From the NCBI GenBank assembly GCA_003712125.1, contig RHLF01000001.1, positions 682,001-746,000 of the forward strand: 64,000 bases of DNA. The letters are read 5' to 3'. The notes under the pieces were generated by a model. It was given only the letters and a program-made list of their open reading frames with translations. It was not told the DNA's origin and searched no databases. This DNA comes from Allomuricauda sp. (GTDB lineage Bacteria > Bacteroidota > Bacteroidia > Flavobacteriales > Flavobacteriaceae). Position numbers and translations under genes: made by a program. Below are positions 43,177 through 51,493 of this stretch, piece by piece; within the stretch, counting starts at the first letter, position 1, and every line of letters begins with the position of its first letter.

Positions 43177-44607
43177 ATGAACAAAAGAGACTTCCTTAAA
43201 AAAAGTGGCATAGGTGCCCTGGGCATGTTGGCCGCACCTGCAGTGCTTCAAGCAAAATCATCTGGCAAGGTCCCTGATGGCAAATTACGTACGGCACATA
43301 TCGGTGTGGGTAATATGGGTGGGGAAGACTTAAGAGATATTTCCTCACATGCCGAAGTAGAGGTGGTAGCCTTATGCGATGTAGATGCTGTCAACCTCTC
43401 TGCGGCCAGAAAAAAGCATCCCGGTGCACGTGTATTTTTTGACTACCGAGTTATGTTAGATGAAATGGCCGATGAAATTGATGCCGTTATTGTGTCGACC
43501 CCGGATCACACCCACGCCCCGGCATCACTTTTCGCGATGAACAAAGGCAAGCATGTATATTGCCAAAAACCCCTGACCCACTACGTCTCAGAATCTAGGG
43601 AAATGGACAAGGTTGCTCGTGAAAAAGGACTGGTGACCCAAATGGGCATACAGGTTCATTCGTTTTACGACTATATGTTGGCAACCTTATTAATACAAGA
43701 TGGTATCATTGGCAAGGTGCATACTGTACATGCCTGGAGCCCCAAATCATGGGGGTATAATGGCGCTGTTCCTGAAGGTGAAGATGAGGTGCCCGCCCAG
43801 TTGGATTGGAACCTATGGTTGGGTACTTCTGCCAATCGACCTTACAAACGAGGTTATTACCATCCTGGGAATTGGCGAAAATTGGTTGATTATGGTTGTG
43901 GCACCTTGGGCGATATGGGCGTGCATATTTTTGACACCCCCTACAATGCACTACAATTAGATGTTCCCCTGACCATCAAAAATGAATGTCGCGAACCCAA
44001 TGGGTATGGCTTCCCAGAAAACAATGTGGTCACCTATGAATTTCCGGGTACCGAATACACCGGAAAAACCTTGAAGTGGATATGGTACGATGGTCCAGGG
44101 ATGCCTAAAACACACGAAGACCTCATATTGCCGGGACAAGAAGGAATGGCGGCCAAAAAAAGTACGGCATCCAAAACTGATATTTCCTTAGATGCCAAAG
44201 TAGCAGGCGAGGGCCAGCTACCGGAACAAGGCGCCATGTTCGTGGGTACAAAGGGCCGCTTATTGCTACCGCATTTTATGCAATTGCCCCGCAAGATTAA
44301 AAATGGAAAATATGTAGATATTTCCAAGGATATTGAGAAGCTTACCAAACAATATAATTTAAGCGAGCCTTCCAGAAATTATGCTGCTGATGCACCTAAA
44401 CACTATCATCAATTTGTAGATGCCTGTTTGGGCAAGGACAAATGCTCAGCTCCCTTTTCCTACGCCGCACGCCTGACAGAAACCATATTATTGGGTGTTA
44501 TCGCAGGGCGTTTCCCCAATCAAACGTTACATTGGGATGCCGCATCAGCAAAGTTTGCCGAAGAAGAAGCAAATCAATATCTCACAGGAAATTACAGAGA
44601 TTTCTAA
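43177..44607 (+). CDS. Exported Gfo/Idh/MocA family oxidoreductase, second exported copy
   Basis: The 476-residue protein starts with a Tat-like signal (MNKRDFLKKSGIGALGM, then AAPAVLQA). A Rossmann fold (AHIGVGNMGGEDL), VSTPDHTHAPAS and the motif YCQKPLTHYVSESRE follow; the usual EKP reads QKP here. The C-terminal domain has GDMGVHIFDTPYNAL and a PKHYHQFVDACLG segment. It resembles the protein at 24827. Pairing with DUF1080 suggests oxidation or reduction at C3 of glycosides in the periplasm. Confidence 0.9.
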   Translation: MNKRDFLKKSGIGALGMLAAPAVLQAKSSGKVPDGKLRTAHIGVGNMGGEDLRDISSHAEVEVVALCDVDAVNLSAARKKHPGARVFFDYRVMLDEMADEIDAVIVSTPDHTHAPASLFAMNKGKHVYCQKPLTHYVSESREMDKVAREKGLVTQMGIQVHSFYDYMLATLLIQDGIIGKVHTVHAWSPKSWGYNGAVPEGEDEVPAQLDWNLWLGTSANRPYKRGYYHPGNWRKLVDYGCGTLGDMGVHIFDTPYNALQLDVPLTIKNECREPNGYGFPENNVVTYEFPGTEYTGKTLKWIWYDGPGMPKTHEDLILPGQEGMAAKKSTASKTDISLDAKVAGEGQLPEQGAMFVGTKGRLLLPHFMQLPRKIKNGKYVDISKDIEKLTKQYNLSEPSRNYAADAPKHYHQFVDACLGKDKCSAPFSYAARLTETILLGVIAGRFPNQTLHWDAASAKFAEEEANQYLTGNYRDF

Positions 44608-44612
44608 AGCAA

Positions 44613-44646
44613 AAAACCCTTGGTGTTGTGCCAAGGGTTTTCTTTT
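44613..44646. terminator. Bidirectional terminator between convergent genes
   Basis: AAAACCCTTGG and CCAAGGGTTTT form a perfect 11-bp stem around TGTTGTG, with A- and T-rich flanks. It lies between the oxidoreductase stop at 44607 and the end of the leftward gene at 44661, so it can serve both. Confidence 0.85.
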
Positions 44647-44660
44647 GCGTTAAAATTGGA

Positions 44661-45269
44661 TTACCTCAAACCCAGTTCCTTCTTACGCTCCTGTAATATT
44701 TTATAAACATCGATTTTTTGTCCTTCCTGTATATCTGGGCCGACTGTAAAAAGTACGTATCGTTTCCCTTTATGTCGAAAAAGCAATTCCTGTCCCAGTG
44801 CTAAATCGACCCCACTATTCGAATTCGGTGACAAATTTGGGTTCATCACATTTGGAATAATAAGGGGAATAGGTTTCGAACTGTTATTCACCAACGTAAA
44901 ACTTATGTTACCCGCATTGCCTAATGCAACTTTTGCGGCGTCTAACGCCTTAAATGAGATGGAAAGATTGGCCATTTTATTTGAGGTGTTCATAAATACA
45001 ATTTTCGATGCGTCTTCTACCATTACCTCAACCTTACCCGTGGGGCCGAGTCCAAACCCGCGCACAAATTCTCCGTTTTCCTTTGAGACCACTTTGACTT
45101 CCAAGCCCTTGCTCATCTTGTTTTTTAACTCCAATTCATACATTTCATACCCCACATAGTCTAATTCCAATGAAGATTTCGGTGGAATTTGAAGATCTGA
45201 TTTTTGCGCAATTGTTACTCCCATAGCAAGCATAAAAAGTGACATGAATACTACTGTTGTTTTTCTCAT
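44661..45269 (-). CDS. Secreted protein of unknown function
   Basis: The 202-residue protein starts at ATG 45269 with a signal peptide (MRKTTVVFMSLFMLAMGVTIAQ). The rest is rich in beta strands, with one or two Ig-like sandwiches suggested by ELELKNKMSKGLEVKVVSKE and NISFTLVNNSSKPIPLIIPN. No catalytic motif is seen and I recognise no family. It is a single leftward gene between two terminators. Confidence 0.65.
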   Translation of the reverse strand: MRKTTVVFMSLFMLAMGVTIAQKSDLQIPPKSSLELDYVGYEMYELELKNKMSKGLEVKVVSKENGEFVRGFGLGPTGKVEVMVEDASKIVFMNTSNKMANLSISFKALDAAKVALGNAGNISFTLVNNSSKPIPLIIPNVMNPNLSPNSNSGVDLALGQELLFRHKGKRYVLFTVGPDIQEGQKIDVYKILQERKKELGLR

Positions 45270-45347
45270 GATTTTAAGTTTTAAAATTAATAATGAAGCA
45301 AAGGTGGAGGAATCACAACCAGCCAACGACTCATTTTAAATAAAGGC

Positions 45348-45366
45348 GTCTCAAATTATTTGAGAC
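45348..45366 (-). terminator. Stem-loop after the AraC-type sensor gene
   Basis: GTCTCAAAT and ATTTGAGAC form a perfect 9-bp stem with one central base, just past the stop at 45371. On the minus strand it is followed by CGCCTTTATTT, a weak T-rich tail. It is probably the terminator for the leftward AraC gene. Confidence 0.55.
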
Positions 45367-45370
45367 CTTG

Positions 45371-46546
45371 TTAGGTAAGGGATTGCAAGTATTCGGAGGG
45401 GGTCAATCGCACCTCTTTTTTAAAGACTCGATTAAAGGTTGCCTTGCTATTAAAGCCGCAATCAAAAGCAATTCCTACCAACGACATTCGCGTATGGTCT
45501 CCTTTTTTTAATCTTTCCTTAAACTGCTCAATTCGATATGAATTCACAAAATCATTAAAATTCATTCCGAATCCTAAATTGATCAATTCAGAAACCTCCA
45601 TTCGGTTTAAGGACATTCGCTCAGAAAGTTGGGCAAGATTCAGTTCTGGGTCGAGAAAGAGTTTTTCATTTTGAAAAAGTGAATTGATTGCACCTTTTTT
45701 ATCTTCAAATGCCTTGTCTTTCGATGCAAGCTCGCTACGGCCCCTATCGATTTTTGACACTTCAAAATCTTTCAAAAAACCAAAGTCCGTGAAATAGCCC
45801 TTTACCCCGAAATACAGTAAGGCCAAGGCCGAGAAAAATTGAATCCACCACTTCTGCGTCCAGCTCATTTCGAAGATGTTCGAATCGACATAATCTTGAA
45901 CTATCCCATATAAAAAGATAAAGGAGTAAATGAATAAAAAAGTTTGGATCCAGTTTAGTTCTTTTTTGGTGGTATTTGAAAAGAACTGCTTGATGTCATT
46001 TTTGTATTGATAAAACAGTTGAAAGGAGAATGCAAGGTACAATAGCATCTGGGCGGTTGAGAAAACAGAGACTACCGGACTCATATAGGGCCACTGAAAA
46101 TTCACCACCAAATAGCCATTCTGAATGTCGTCAAAACCGGGTTGTTGCGAATCGTAAATTAATATCATCATTTTCAACAGAAAGAAAACGATCCAGGGTA
46201 AGGCGTGCCAAAAGTGTTTCCTTTTCAATGTAAAGACGGGATTAAGTACACTTCTAACATAAAAGTAGATTAGAGGGGCCATTAGCATATCCATGCTTAC
46301 CAAATAGTAGTTGATTTTGGTGTTTCTGTACACGTCGTACCAATTCATAAAACCAATGGTGTAGGTGGTTCGATGATAGCAAAGAATCAACAAAATGCAG
46401 GTTAGCAAAATATCGGGCAACAATCTTTTTTTCAGGTACCTACGATACAAGAGAATCGCCAATAACAAGCCCTGCAACCCAAGTATGAGTAGCGGGGTAC
46501 TAAAACTGTTGAAATCTGGAAAGCTTTGCAATAGAAAAGGATGCAT
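45371..46546 (-). CDS. Membrane-bound AraC family regulator
   Basis: The 391-residue protein has six or seven predicted helices in its first 245 residues and an AraC DNA-binding domain at residues 290-388 (LNLAQLSERMSLNRMEVSEL, MSLVGIAFDCGFNSKATFNRVFK). Such membrane AraC proteins are frequent in Bacteroidota and probably sense a signal at the membrane. It is divergent from the exported RidA-like and P1 peptidase genes, its likely targets. Confidence 0.88.
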   Translation of the reverse strand: MHPFLLQSFPDFNSFSTPLLILGLQGLLLAILLYRRYLKKRLLPDILLTCILLILCYHRTTYTIGFMNWYDVYRNTKINYYLVSMDMLMAPLIYFYVRSVLNPVFTLKRKHFWHALPWIVFFLLKMMILIYDSQQPGFDDIQNGYLVVNFQWPYMSPVVSVFSTAQMLLYLAFSFQLFYQYKNDIKQFFSNTTKKELNWIQTFLFIYSFIFLYGIVQDYVDSNIFEMSWTQKWWIQFFSALALLYFGVKGYFTDFGFLKDFEVSKIDRGRSELASKDKAFEDKKGAINSLFQNEKLFLDPELNLAQLSERMSLNRMEVSELINLGFGMNFNDFVNSYRIEQFKERLKKGDHTRMSLVGIAFDCGFNSKATFNRVFKKEVRLTPSEYLQSLT

Positions 46547-46634
46547 AAGATTATTTCGTACGCTTAAATATATTTATTTATCAGCAGTCAGGAAACCCTT
46601 TTTATTCATACTTTAAAGGAGTAAAACCACGACT

Positions 46635-47093
46635 ATGAAATACTGTTTTTTATCCCTTGTTATCTTCTTGTTTTCTTGTCATCATCAACCTAATGGCGAA
46701 GCCACTATCGGAAAGGTTGCATTGAAAAAGTCCTTTATTGCTCCAGGCCCAGGCTATTCTCAGGCCGTTGTGACAGAAGCCAATGGTATTAAAACAATTT
46801 ATATTTCTGGGCAAGTGGGTACTGGGGCTACTTTTGAGGAGCAGTTTCGCGATGCCTTGGGAAAGCTCTTCATGACCCTTGAAAATTCTGGAGCTTCATT
46901 TGATGATGTGGTCAAATACAACACCTATATCGTTGGGTATCAACCCGCCTATCTAGACACCTTTAGAAGGGTACGAAAAGAGCTTCTAGGTGATAAAGAT
47001 ATGCCCGCCAGCACTTTGGTTGGGGTTGAGGCCTTGGGCCGGCCTGAATGGCGTGTGGAAATTGAGGCAACCGCGGTTCTCACAACCAATTAA
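46635..47093 (+). CDS. Exported RidA-family lipoprotein
   Basis: The 152-residue protein has a lipoprotein signal (MKYCFLSLVIFLFSC) and a RidA/YjgF domain: GPGYSQAVVTE, IYISGQVG, FDDVVKYNTYIVGY and VEIEATAVL. In enamine/imine-deaminating RidA a conserved Arg sits in a PARS motif; here the matching place reads MPASTL, so that Arg is missing. RidA proteins are normally cytoplasmic, so export plus loss of the Arg suggests a different role. It lies 9 nt before the P1 peptidase gene. Confidence 0.85.
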   Translation: MKYCFLSLVIFLFSCHHQPNGEATIGKVALKKSFIAPGPGYSQAVVTEANGIKTIYISGQVGTGATFEEQFRDALGKLFMTLENSGASFDDVVKYNTYIVGYQPAYLDTFRRVRKELLGDKDMPASTLVGVEALGRPEWRVEIEATAVLTTN

Positions 47094-47102
47094 ACCCTCG
47101 CC

Positions 47103-48227
47103 ATGTTGAAACAAACCTTAGTCATACTTGCCATAAGCTGTTCTTTTTCAATAAGCGCCCAAAGTAGAATTCGTGATTTGGGCCTAGAAATCGGCGTGTT
47201 AAAACCGGGACCAAATAATGCCATTACCGATGTGGCAGGTGTACAAGTTGGGCATTACACGCTAATCGAGGGGGACAGCATTCGAACAGGAACAACCGCA
47301 ATACTCCCTCATTCGGGCAACATTTTCCAAGAAAAAGTTCCAGCAGCCATTTATGTGGGTAACGGCTTCGGAAAATTGGCCGGTTCGACCCAGGTAAAGG
47401 AATTAGGAAATTTGGAGACCCCAATTGTGTTGACCAATACCCTTAGTGTATCCACGGCCGTAAATGCTTTAATCGGTTATACCCTCGATTTGCCTGAAAA
47501 TGAAAGCATACGCTCCGTGAATGCGGTGGTCGGCGAAACCAATGATGGCTATCTCAATGATATTCGGGGGCGGCATATCACCCAAAATCATGTGCTACAA
47601 GCCCTGGCAAATGCCCAAAACGGACCCATCGCTGAGGGCAATGTAGGAGCTGGAACCGGAACTATTTGTTTTGGTTTTAAAGGTGGTATTGGCACTTCCT
47701 CGAGGGTACTTCCTGCGGCTTCGGGCGGGTATACCGTAGGGGTATTGGTGCAAAGTAATTTTGGTGGCGTACTGCAAATTGCGGGTGTTGACGTGGGCAA
47801 ACAATTGCAGCACTACGCGAATCGTTTTAAGTATTCGCCCGATGGATCATGTATGATGGTCGTTATGACCGATGCCCCCTTGGATGCACGAAATTTGGAA
47901 CGTTTGGCGAAGCGAGCCATGCTCGGATTGGCAAAAACGGGAGGAATTGCGAGCAACGGAAGTGGAGATTATGTGATTGCCGTTTCCACGGCCAAAGAAT
48001 GTCGAATTCCCTATCAAAGCAATACCCGAATCCAAAACAATCCTTCCTTGAGAAATGAAGCTATGACCCCTTTATTTTTAGCAACCATTGAGGCTACTGA
48101 GGAGGCTATTTTAAACTCACTCTTTACCGCTGAAACAATGACCGGTCATCAAGGTCATACGATCGAGGGCCTGCCAAAAGAGAAGGTGTTGCAAATGCTA
48201 AAAAGAGCGAACAAGATAAAAGACTAG
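47103..48227 (+). CDS. P1 family (S58) peptidase, second copy
   Basis: The 374-residue protein has a signal peptide (cleavage near SISAQ) and the DmpA/BapA pattern: IRDLGLEIGVLKPGPNNAIT, VAGVQVGHYTLIEG, RTGTTAILPHSG, GNVGAGTGTICFGFKGGIG and the self-cleavage site NGSGD. It is a paralogue of the protein at 26891. It is probably a periplasmic aminopeptidase for small or beta-peptides. It forms a two-gene unit with the exported RidA-like gene. Confidence 0.9.
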   Translation: MLKQTLVILAISCSFSISAQSRIRDLGLEIGVLKPGPNNAITDVAGVQVGHYTLIEGDSIRTGTTAILPHSGNIFQEKVPAAIYVGNGFGKLAGSTQVKELGNLETPIVLTNTLSVSTAVNALIGYTLDLPENESIRSVNAVVGETNDGYLNDIRGRHITQNHVLQALANAQNGPIAEGNVGAGTGTICFGFKGGIGTSSRVLPAASGGYTVGVLVQSNFGGVLQIAGVDVGKQLQHYANRFKYSPDGSCMMVVMTDAPLDARNLERLAKRAMLGLAKTGGIASNGSGDYVIAVSTAKECRIPYQSNTRIQNNPSLRNEAMTPLFLATIEATEEAILNSLFTAETMTGHQGHTIEGLPKEKVLQMLKRANKIKD

Positions 48228-48320
48228 GTGTAACAAATGCCCCCAATTTTACACTAATAGAATTACGGGCTAACTGCTTTTTTGTTAGCTTTAGCTGTCA
48301 AACTTGAAAACACTAAACTC

Positions 48321-49448
48321 ATGGATATTTTTGGAAAAATAAAAGAAAAGCTCAGCAATGAATTTATTGACATTGTTGAATGGCTCGACTATACAGATGA
48401 TACCATTGCACATCGTTTTGAGCGATATCAGAATGAAATAAAAAACGGTGCAAAATTGATCGTTCGTGAAGGGCAGACCGCGGTATTTGTCAACGAAGGG
48501 CAACTGGCCGATGTGTTCGGCCCGGGCACCTATGATTTGACCACCAAAAACTTACCGATTTTAGCCACCCTAAAAGGTTGGAAATACGGATTCAACTCCC
48601 CTTTTAAAGCAGAGGTGTATTTTGTCAACACCCATTTATTTACCGATGAAAAGTGGGGTACCAAAAATCCCATTACATTAAGTGATGAACGTTTTGGCCT
48701 GGTCGAAATACGTGCCTTCGGAACCTATGCCTTTCGCATTTCAGATGCTGGCAAATTCATCGTTGATATTGTGGGTACTGACAATAACTTCACCAATTTT
48801 GAAATCAACGAACACCTTAAAAGTTTGATCGCCACCCGTTTTACCGATACAGTTGGAGAGGCCAATTTGCCCATTGAGTTGTATGCCGCCAACACAACCG
48901 AACTCTCAGATACGTGCAGGGAAGTAATGGCTCCAGAATTTGAAAGTGTAGGTATCGGCTTGGAAAAGTTTTATATCGAAAACGTATCCATGCCCGAAGA
49001 CCTCAAAAAGGAAATTTTCGAATACAGCCGTATTGACAAATTGGATTTGGACAAGCTTACCAAATTCAAAACAGCCAAGGCTGTCGAAGCTGCCGCAAAA
49101 AACGAAGGCGGTACAGCCGGCGCCGGAATGGGCATGGGAATGGGCTTTGTACTCGCACAGCAAATGGGGCAGCAAATGAACCCACAACTCGGCGGACCGC
49201 AAGCACCGCAGGCGGGCGCCGCACCACCTCCGATTCCTGTGGCAATTCAGTATTTCTATGCCGTCAACGGAACACAACAGGGGCCCGTAAGTTTTGACCA
49301 ATTAAAAGCGCTCTTTGCCAATCGGACCATCAATCGAGACAGTTTGGTTTGGAAACAGGGCATGGCCAATTGGACCGCGTTGAATGCGGTGGAAGAGTTA
49401 AAATCATTTTTGGGAGGAAATACACCACCACCATTACCCAATTCATAA
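48321..49448 (+). CDS. SPFH domain protein with C-terminal GYF_2 domain
   Basis: The 375-residue protein starts at ATG 48321. An SPFH/virion-core-like domain (residues 1-250) shows FIDIVEWLDYTDDTIAHRF, LIVREGQTAVFVNEGQLAD and VEIRAFGTYAFRISD, as in Bacillus YdjI. A Gly/Met/Gln-rich linker and a PPPIP stretch lead to a GYF_2 domain at residues 312-368 (FYAVNGTQQGPVSFDQLKAL, WKQGMANW). The next gene encodes a zinc-ribbon membrane protein like YdjG. In Bacillus such proteins form a membrane-stress complex; PspA is not present here. Confidence 0.88.
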   Translation: MDIFGKIKEKLSNEFIDIVEWLDYTDDTIAHRFERYQNEIKNGAKLIVREGQTAVFVNEGQLADVFGPGTYDLTTKNLPILATLKGWKYGFNSPFKAEVYFVNTHLFTDEKWGTKNPITLSDERFGLVEIRAFGTYAFRISDAGKFIVDIVGTDNNFTNFEINEHLKSLIATRFTDTVGEANLPIELYAANTTELSDTCREVMAPEFESVGIGLEKFYIENVSMPEDLKKEIFEYSRIDKLDLDKLTKFKTAKAVEAAAKNEGGTAGAGMGMGMGFVLAQQMGQQMNPQLGGPQAPQAGAAPPPIPVAIQYFYAVNGTQQGPVSFDQLKALFANRTINRDSLVWKQGMANWTALNAVEELKSFLGGNTPPPLPNS

Positions 49449-49459
49449 TCAATCCAAAA

Positions 49460-49521
49460 TTGTCATTCCTGTAAGAGCAGGAATCCATAACTAAACGATT
49501 CCCGTCATGCGGGAATGACAA
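49460..49521. repeat. REP-like double-hairpin repeat
   Basis: The 62-bp element has outer inverted ends TTGTCATTCC and GGAATGACAA. Inside are two hairpins, ATTCCTG/CAGGAAT and ATTCCCG/CGGGAAT, each with a perfect 7-bp stem. This GTCATTCC...GGAATGAC design is shared with small repeats found in many copies in diverse bacterial genomes. It ends 1 nt before the ATG of the zinc-ribbon gene, so it lies in the leader and may affect translation. Confidence 0.7.
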
Positions 49522-49522
49522 C

Positions 49523-50614
49523 ATGGAAGAACAGAAGACCCAACAAACCGAGCTAAAAAAACCTTGCATCAATTGTGGGGCTGAGATGAAATACCAACCT
49601 GGTACCACAAACATCTCATGCGCCTATTGCGGGCATCAAGAAATAATATCCGTTGATGAACATGGTTTTGAAGAATTGGAACTTTATCCCTATCTCAATG
49701 CCATGGGCGCTCAAAAACACAGTGAAGCAGTTTCGATGTTGCATTGCAAGAATTGTGGAGCTACCCAGCATATAGAGGAAAACTACAAGTCGCTTCACTG
49801 TGTGTATTGCAGTATGCCGCTGGTGTTGGAAGACCAATACAAAGAGGAATGGATTTTACCCGGTGCCGTTCTTCCATTTCAGATTGATCAAAAGAAGTCG
49901 CATCAAATTTTTCAAAAGTGGGTCAAACGCCTTTGGTTTGCTCCAAATAAGTTGAAAAAAGCTGCGCTGGATCCTCAATTTACGAAAGGGCTTTACCTCC
50001 CTTATTGGACCTTTGATGCACAACTGCAAGCCACCTATTCTGGGCAGCGCGGCGAGTATTATTATGAAACCAAAAAGGTGCGGGATGCAAAGGGGAAGGT
50101 GGTGACGCAGCGTGTTCGAAAAACCCGGTGGTATCCGGCTTCAGGTCAAGTCTCGGGTTTCGTTGATGATACCTTGGTAAAGGCATCAAAGCAACGAAAA
50201 GGCCGGGTGCCCAGTCGCATTGCGCGCTGGAATTTAAAATTGCTGCAGCCTTTCAATTCTAATTTTTTAAGGGGATTTGTAACCGAAAAATATACGATTG
50301 CCCTAAAACAGGGCCATTTGACCGCCAAGGAAGAGGCCGAAGACATTGCGAGTCGATGGTGCCGGCAAGACATTGGTGGTGACACCCAGCGATTGACCAG
50401 TATGAACATGAAACTATCCGATGAAACCTTCAAGCATATTTTGCTCCCGGTCTATATTAGTGCTTATCGCTATAACGGAAAGGAATATAATTTTTTTGTG
50501 AATGGCGAAAACGGTTCCATTTCTGGAACAAGACCCTATAGTGCCTGGAAAATATTCTTCACCATTTTGTTTGGGTTGGCAATCATTGGAATTATCATCT
50601 TCTTTAGTAAATAA
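49523..50614 (+). CDS. Double zinc-ribbon membrane protein, YdjG-like
   Basis: The 363-residue protein has two zinc ribbons, with cysteines at 15, 18, 33, 36 and at 75, 78, 93, 96 (CINCG, CAYCG; CKNCG, CVYCS). A middle domain of about 200 residues follows, including LYLPYWTFDAQLQATYSG. The C-terminus is a single membrane helix (IFFTILFGLAIIGIIIFF). YdjG in Bacillus recruits the SPFH protein to the membrane, so the two genes here likely work together. Its ATG directly follows a REP-like repeat. Confidence 0.82.
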   Translation: MEEQKTQQTELKKPCINCGAEMKYQPGTTNISCAYCGHQEIISVDEHGFEELELYPYLNAMGAQKHSEAVSMLHCKNCGATQHIEENYKSLHCVYCSMPLVLEDQYKEEWILPGAVLPFQIDQKKSHQIFQKWVKRLWFAPNKLKKAALDPQFTKGLYLPYWTFDAQLQATYSGQRGEYYYETKKVRDAKGKVVTQRVRKTRWYPASGQVSGFVDDTLVKASKQRKGRVPSRIARWNLKLLQPFNSNFLRGFVTEKYTIALKQGHLTAKEEAEDIASRWCRQDIGGDTQRLTSMNMKLSDETFKHILLPVYISAYRYNGKEYNFFVNGENGSISGTRPYSAWKIFFTILFGLAIIGIIIFFSK

Positions 50615-50657
50615 CACCTAAGCCTAAAAGTTTTATTTTTAATCCAAATCATTTCCC

Positions 50658-51098
50658 ATGAAACATCTCGTCTATTTTTTTGTACTTATTTCGGTCACAG
50701 TTTTCGGGCAACAAGATCCCCTAGAACAAGATAGCGAAGCCATAACGGCAATGCTGAATGCCCAAAAGGAGGCCTGGAACAATTATGATATCGATTCCTT
50801 TATGGACGGGTATTGGAAATCTGATGATTTGACGTTTTACGGAAGTGGCGGCGTAATAAAAGGATGGGAAGCCACCTTGGAGCGCTACAAAAAAAGCTAT
50901 CCTTCCAAGGAACACTTTGGAACCTTGAATTTTGTCTTTAATGAGATTGCTCCTGTTTCAGAAGAGACTTACTACGTCATGGGGGAATATTACCTAACAA
51001 GACCTGTGGGGAACACCAATGGCATTTTTATGCTCGTGGTAAAAAAAATAGATGGGGCTTGGAAGGTTATAGCAGACACTTCAGCAAAAGTGAAATAA
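50658..51098 (+). CDS. Secreted SnoaL-like/DUF4440 protein
   Basis: The 146-residue protein has a signal peptide (MKHLVYFFVLISVTVFGQ) and an NTF2-like cone fold: AITAMLNAQKEAWNNYDIDS, FMDGYWKSDDLTFYGSGG and KIDGAWKVIADTSAKV. Such proteins bind small molecules or act as enzymes, and most are uncharacterised. It lies 8 nt before the next gene and they are probably co-transcribed. Confidence 0.82.
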   Translation: MKHLVYFFVLISVTVFGQQDPLEQDSEAITAMLNAQKEAWNNYDIDSFMDGYWKSDDLTFYGSGGVIKGWEATLERYKKSYPSKEHFGTLNFVFNEIAPVSEETYYVMGEYYLTRPVGNTNGIFMLVVKKIDGAWKVIADTSAKVK

Positions 51099-51106
51099 AC
51101 AGAATC

Positions 51107-51493
51107 ATGGAGTATAGATTTTTAATGTTTATCCATCTGATAACTGTGGTACCGTGCATAATTCTAGGTGCTTTTGGATTATTGGGAAAAAAAGGAACAA
51201 AAATCCATAAAAGCTTGGGCAAAGTATATATGATATTGATGTTTACCACTGCATTGATAACCCTGTTTATGCCTGCACATGTCGGCAATCAATTTCTAGA
51301 TCATTTTGGATGGATCCATTTATTTAGCTTTCTGACCTTATGGACGGTTCCAACAGCTTATATTGCCATTCGGCAGGGAAAAGTAAAAAAACATCAACAG
51401 AAAATGGTGCTCCTATATATTGGTGCAATCGGAATTGCTGGAGGATTTACACTGGCACCTGGTCGCTATTTACATGAACTTTTATTTGGTTAA
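51107..51493 (+). CDS. DUF2306-like membrane protein
   Basis: The 128-residue protein starts at ATG 51107 and has four predicted helices. The KIHKSLGKVYMILMF segment and the FMPAHVGN loop match DUF2306-type proteins, which carry conserved His that may bind haem or metal (HKSLG, HLFSFL, KKHQQKM). The function is unknown. Its end overlaps the convergent lactonase gene by 4 nt. Confidence 0.75.
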   Translation: MEYRFLMFIHLITVVPCIILGAFGLLGKKGTKIHKSLGKVYMILMFTTALITLFMPAHVGNQFLDHFGWIHLFSFLTLWTVPTAYIAIRQGKVKKHQQKMVLLYIGAIGIAGGFTLAPGRYLHELLFG

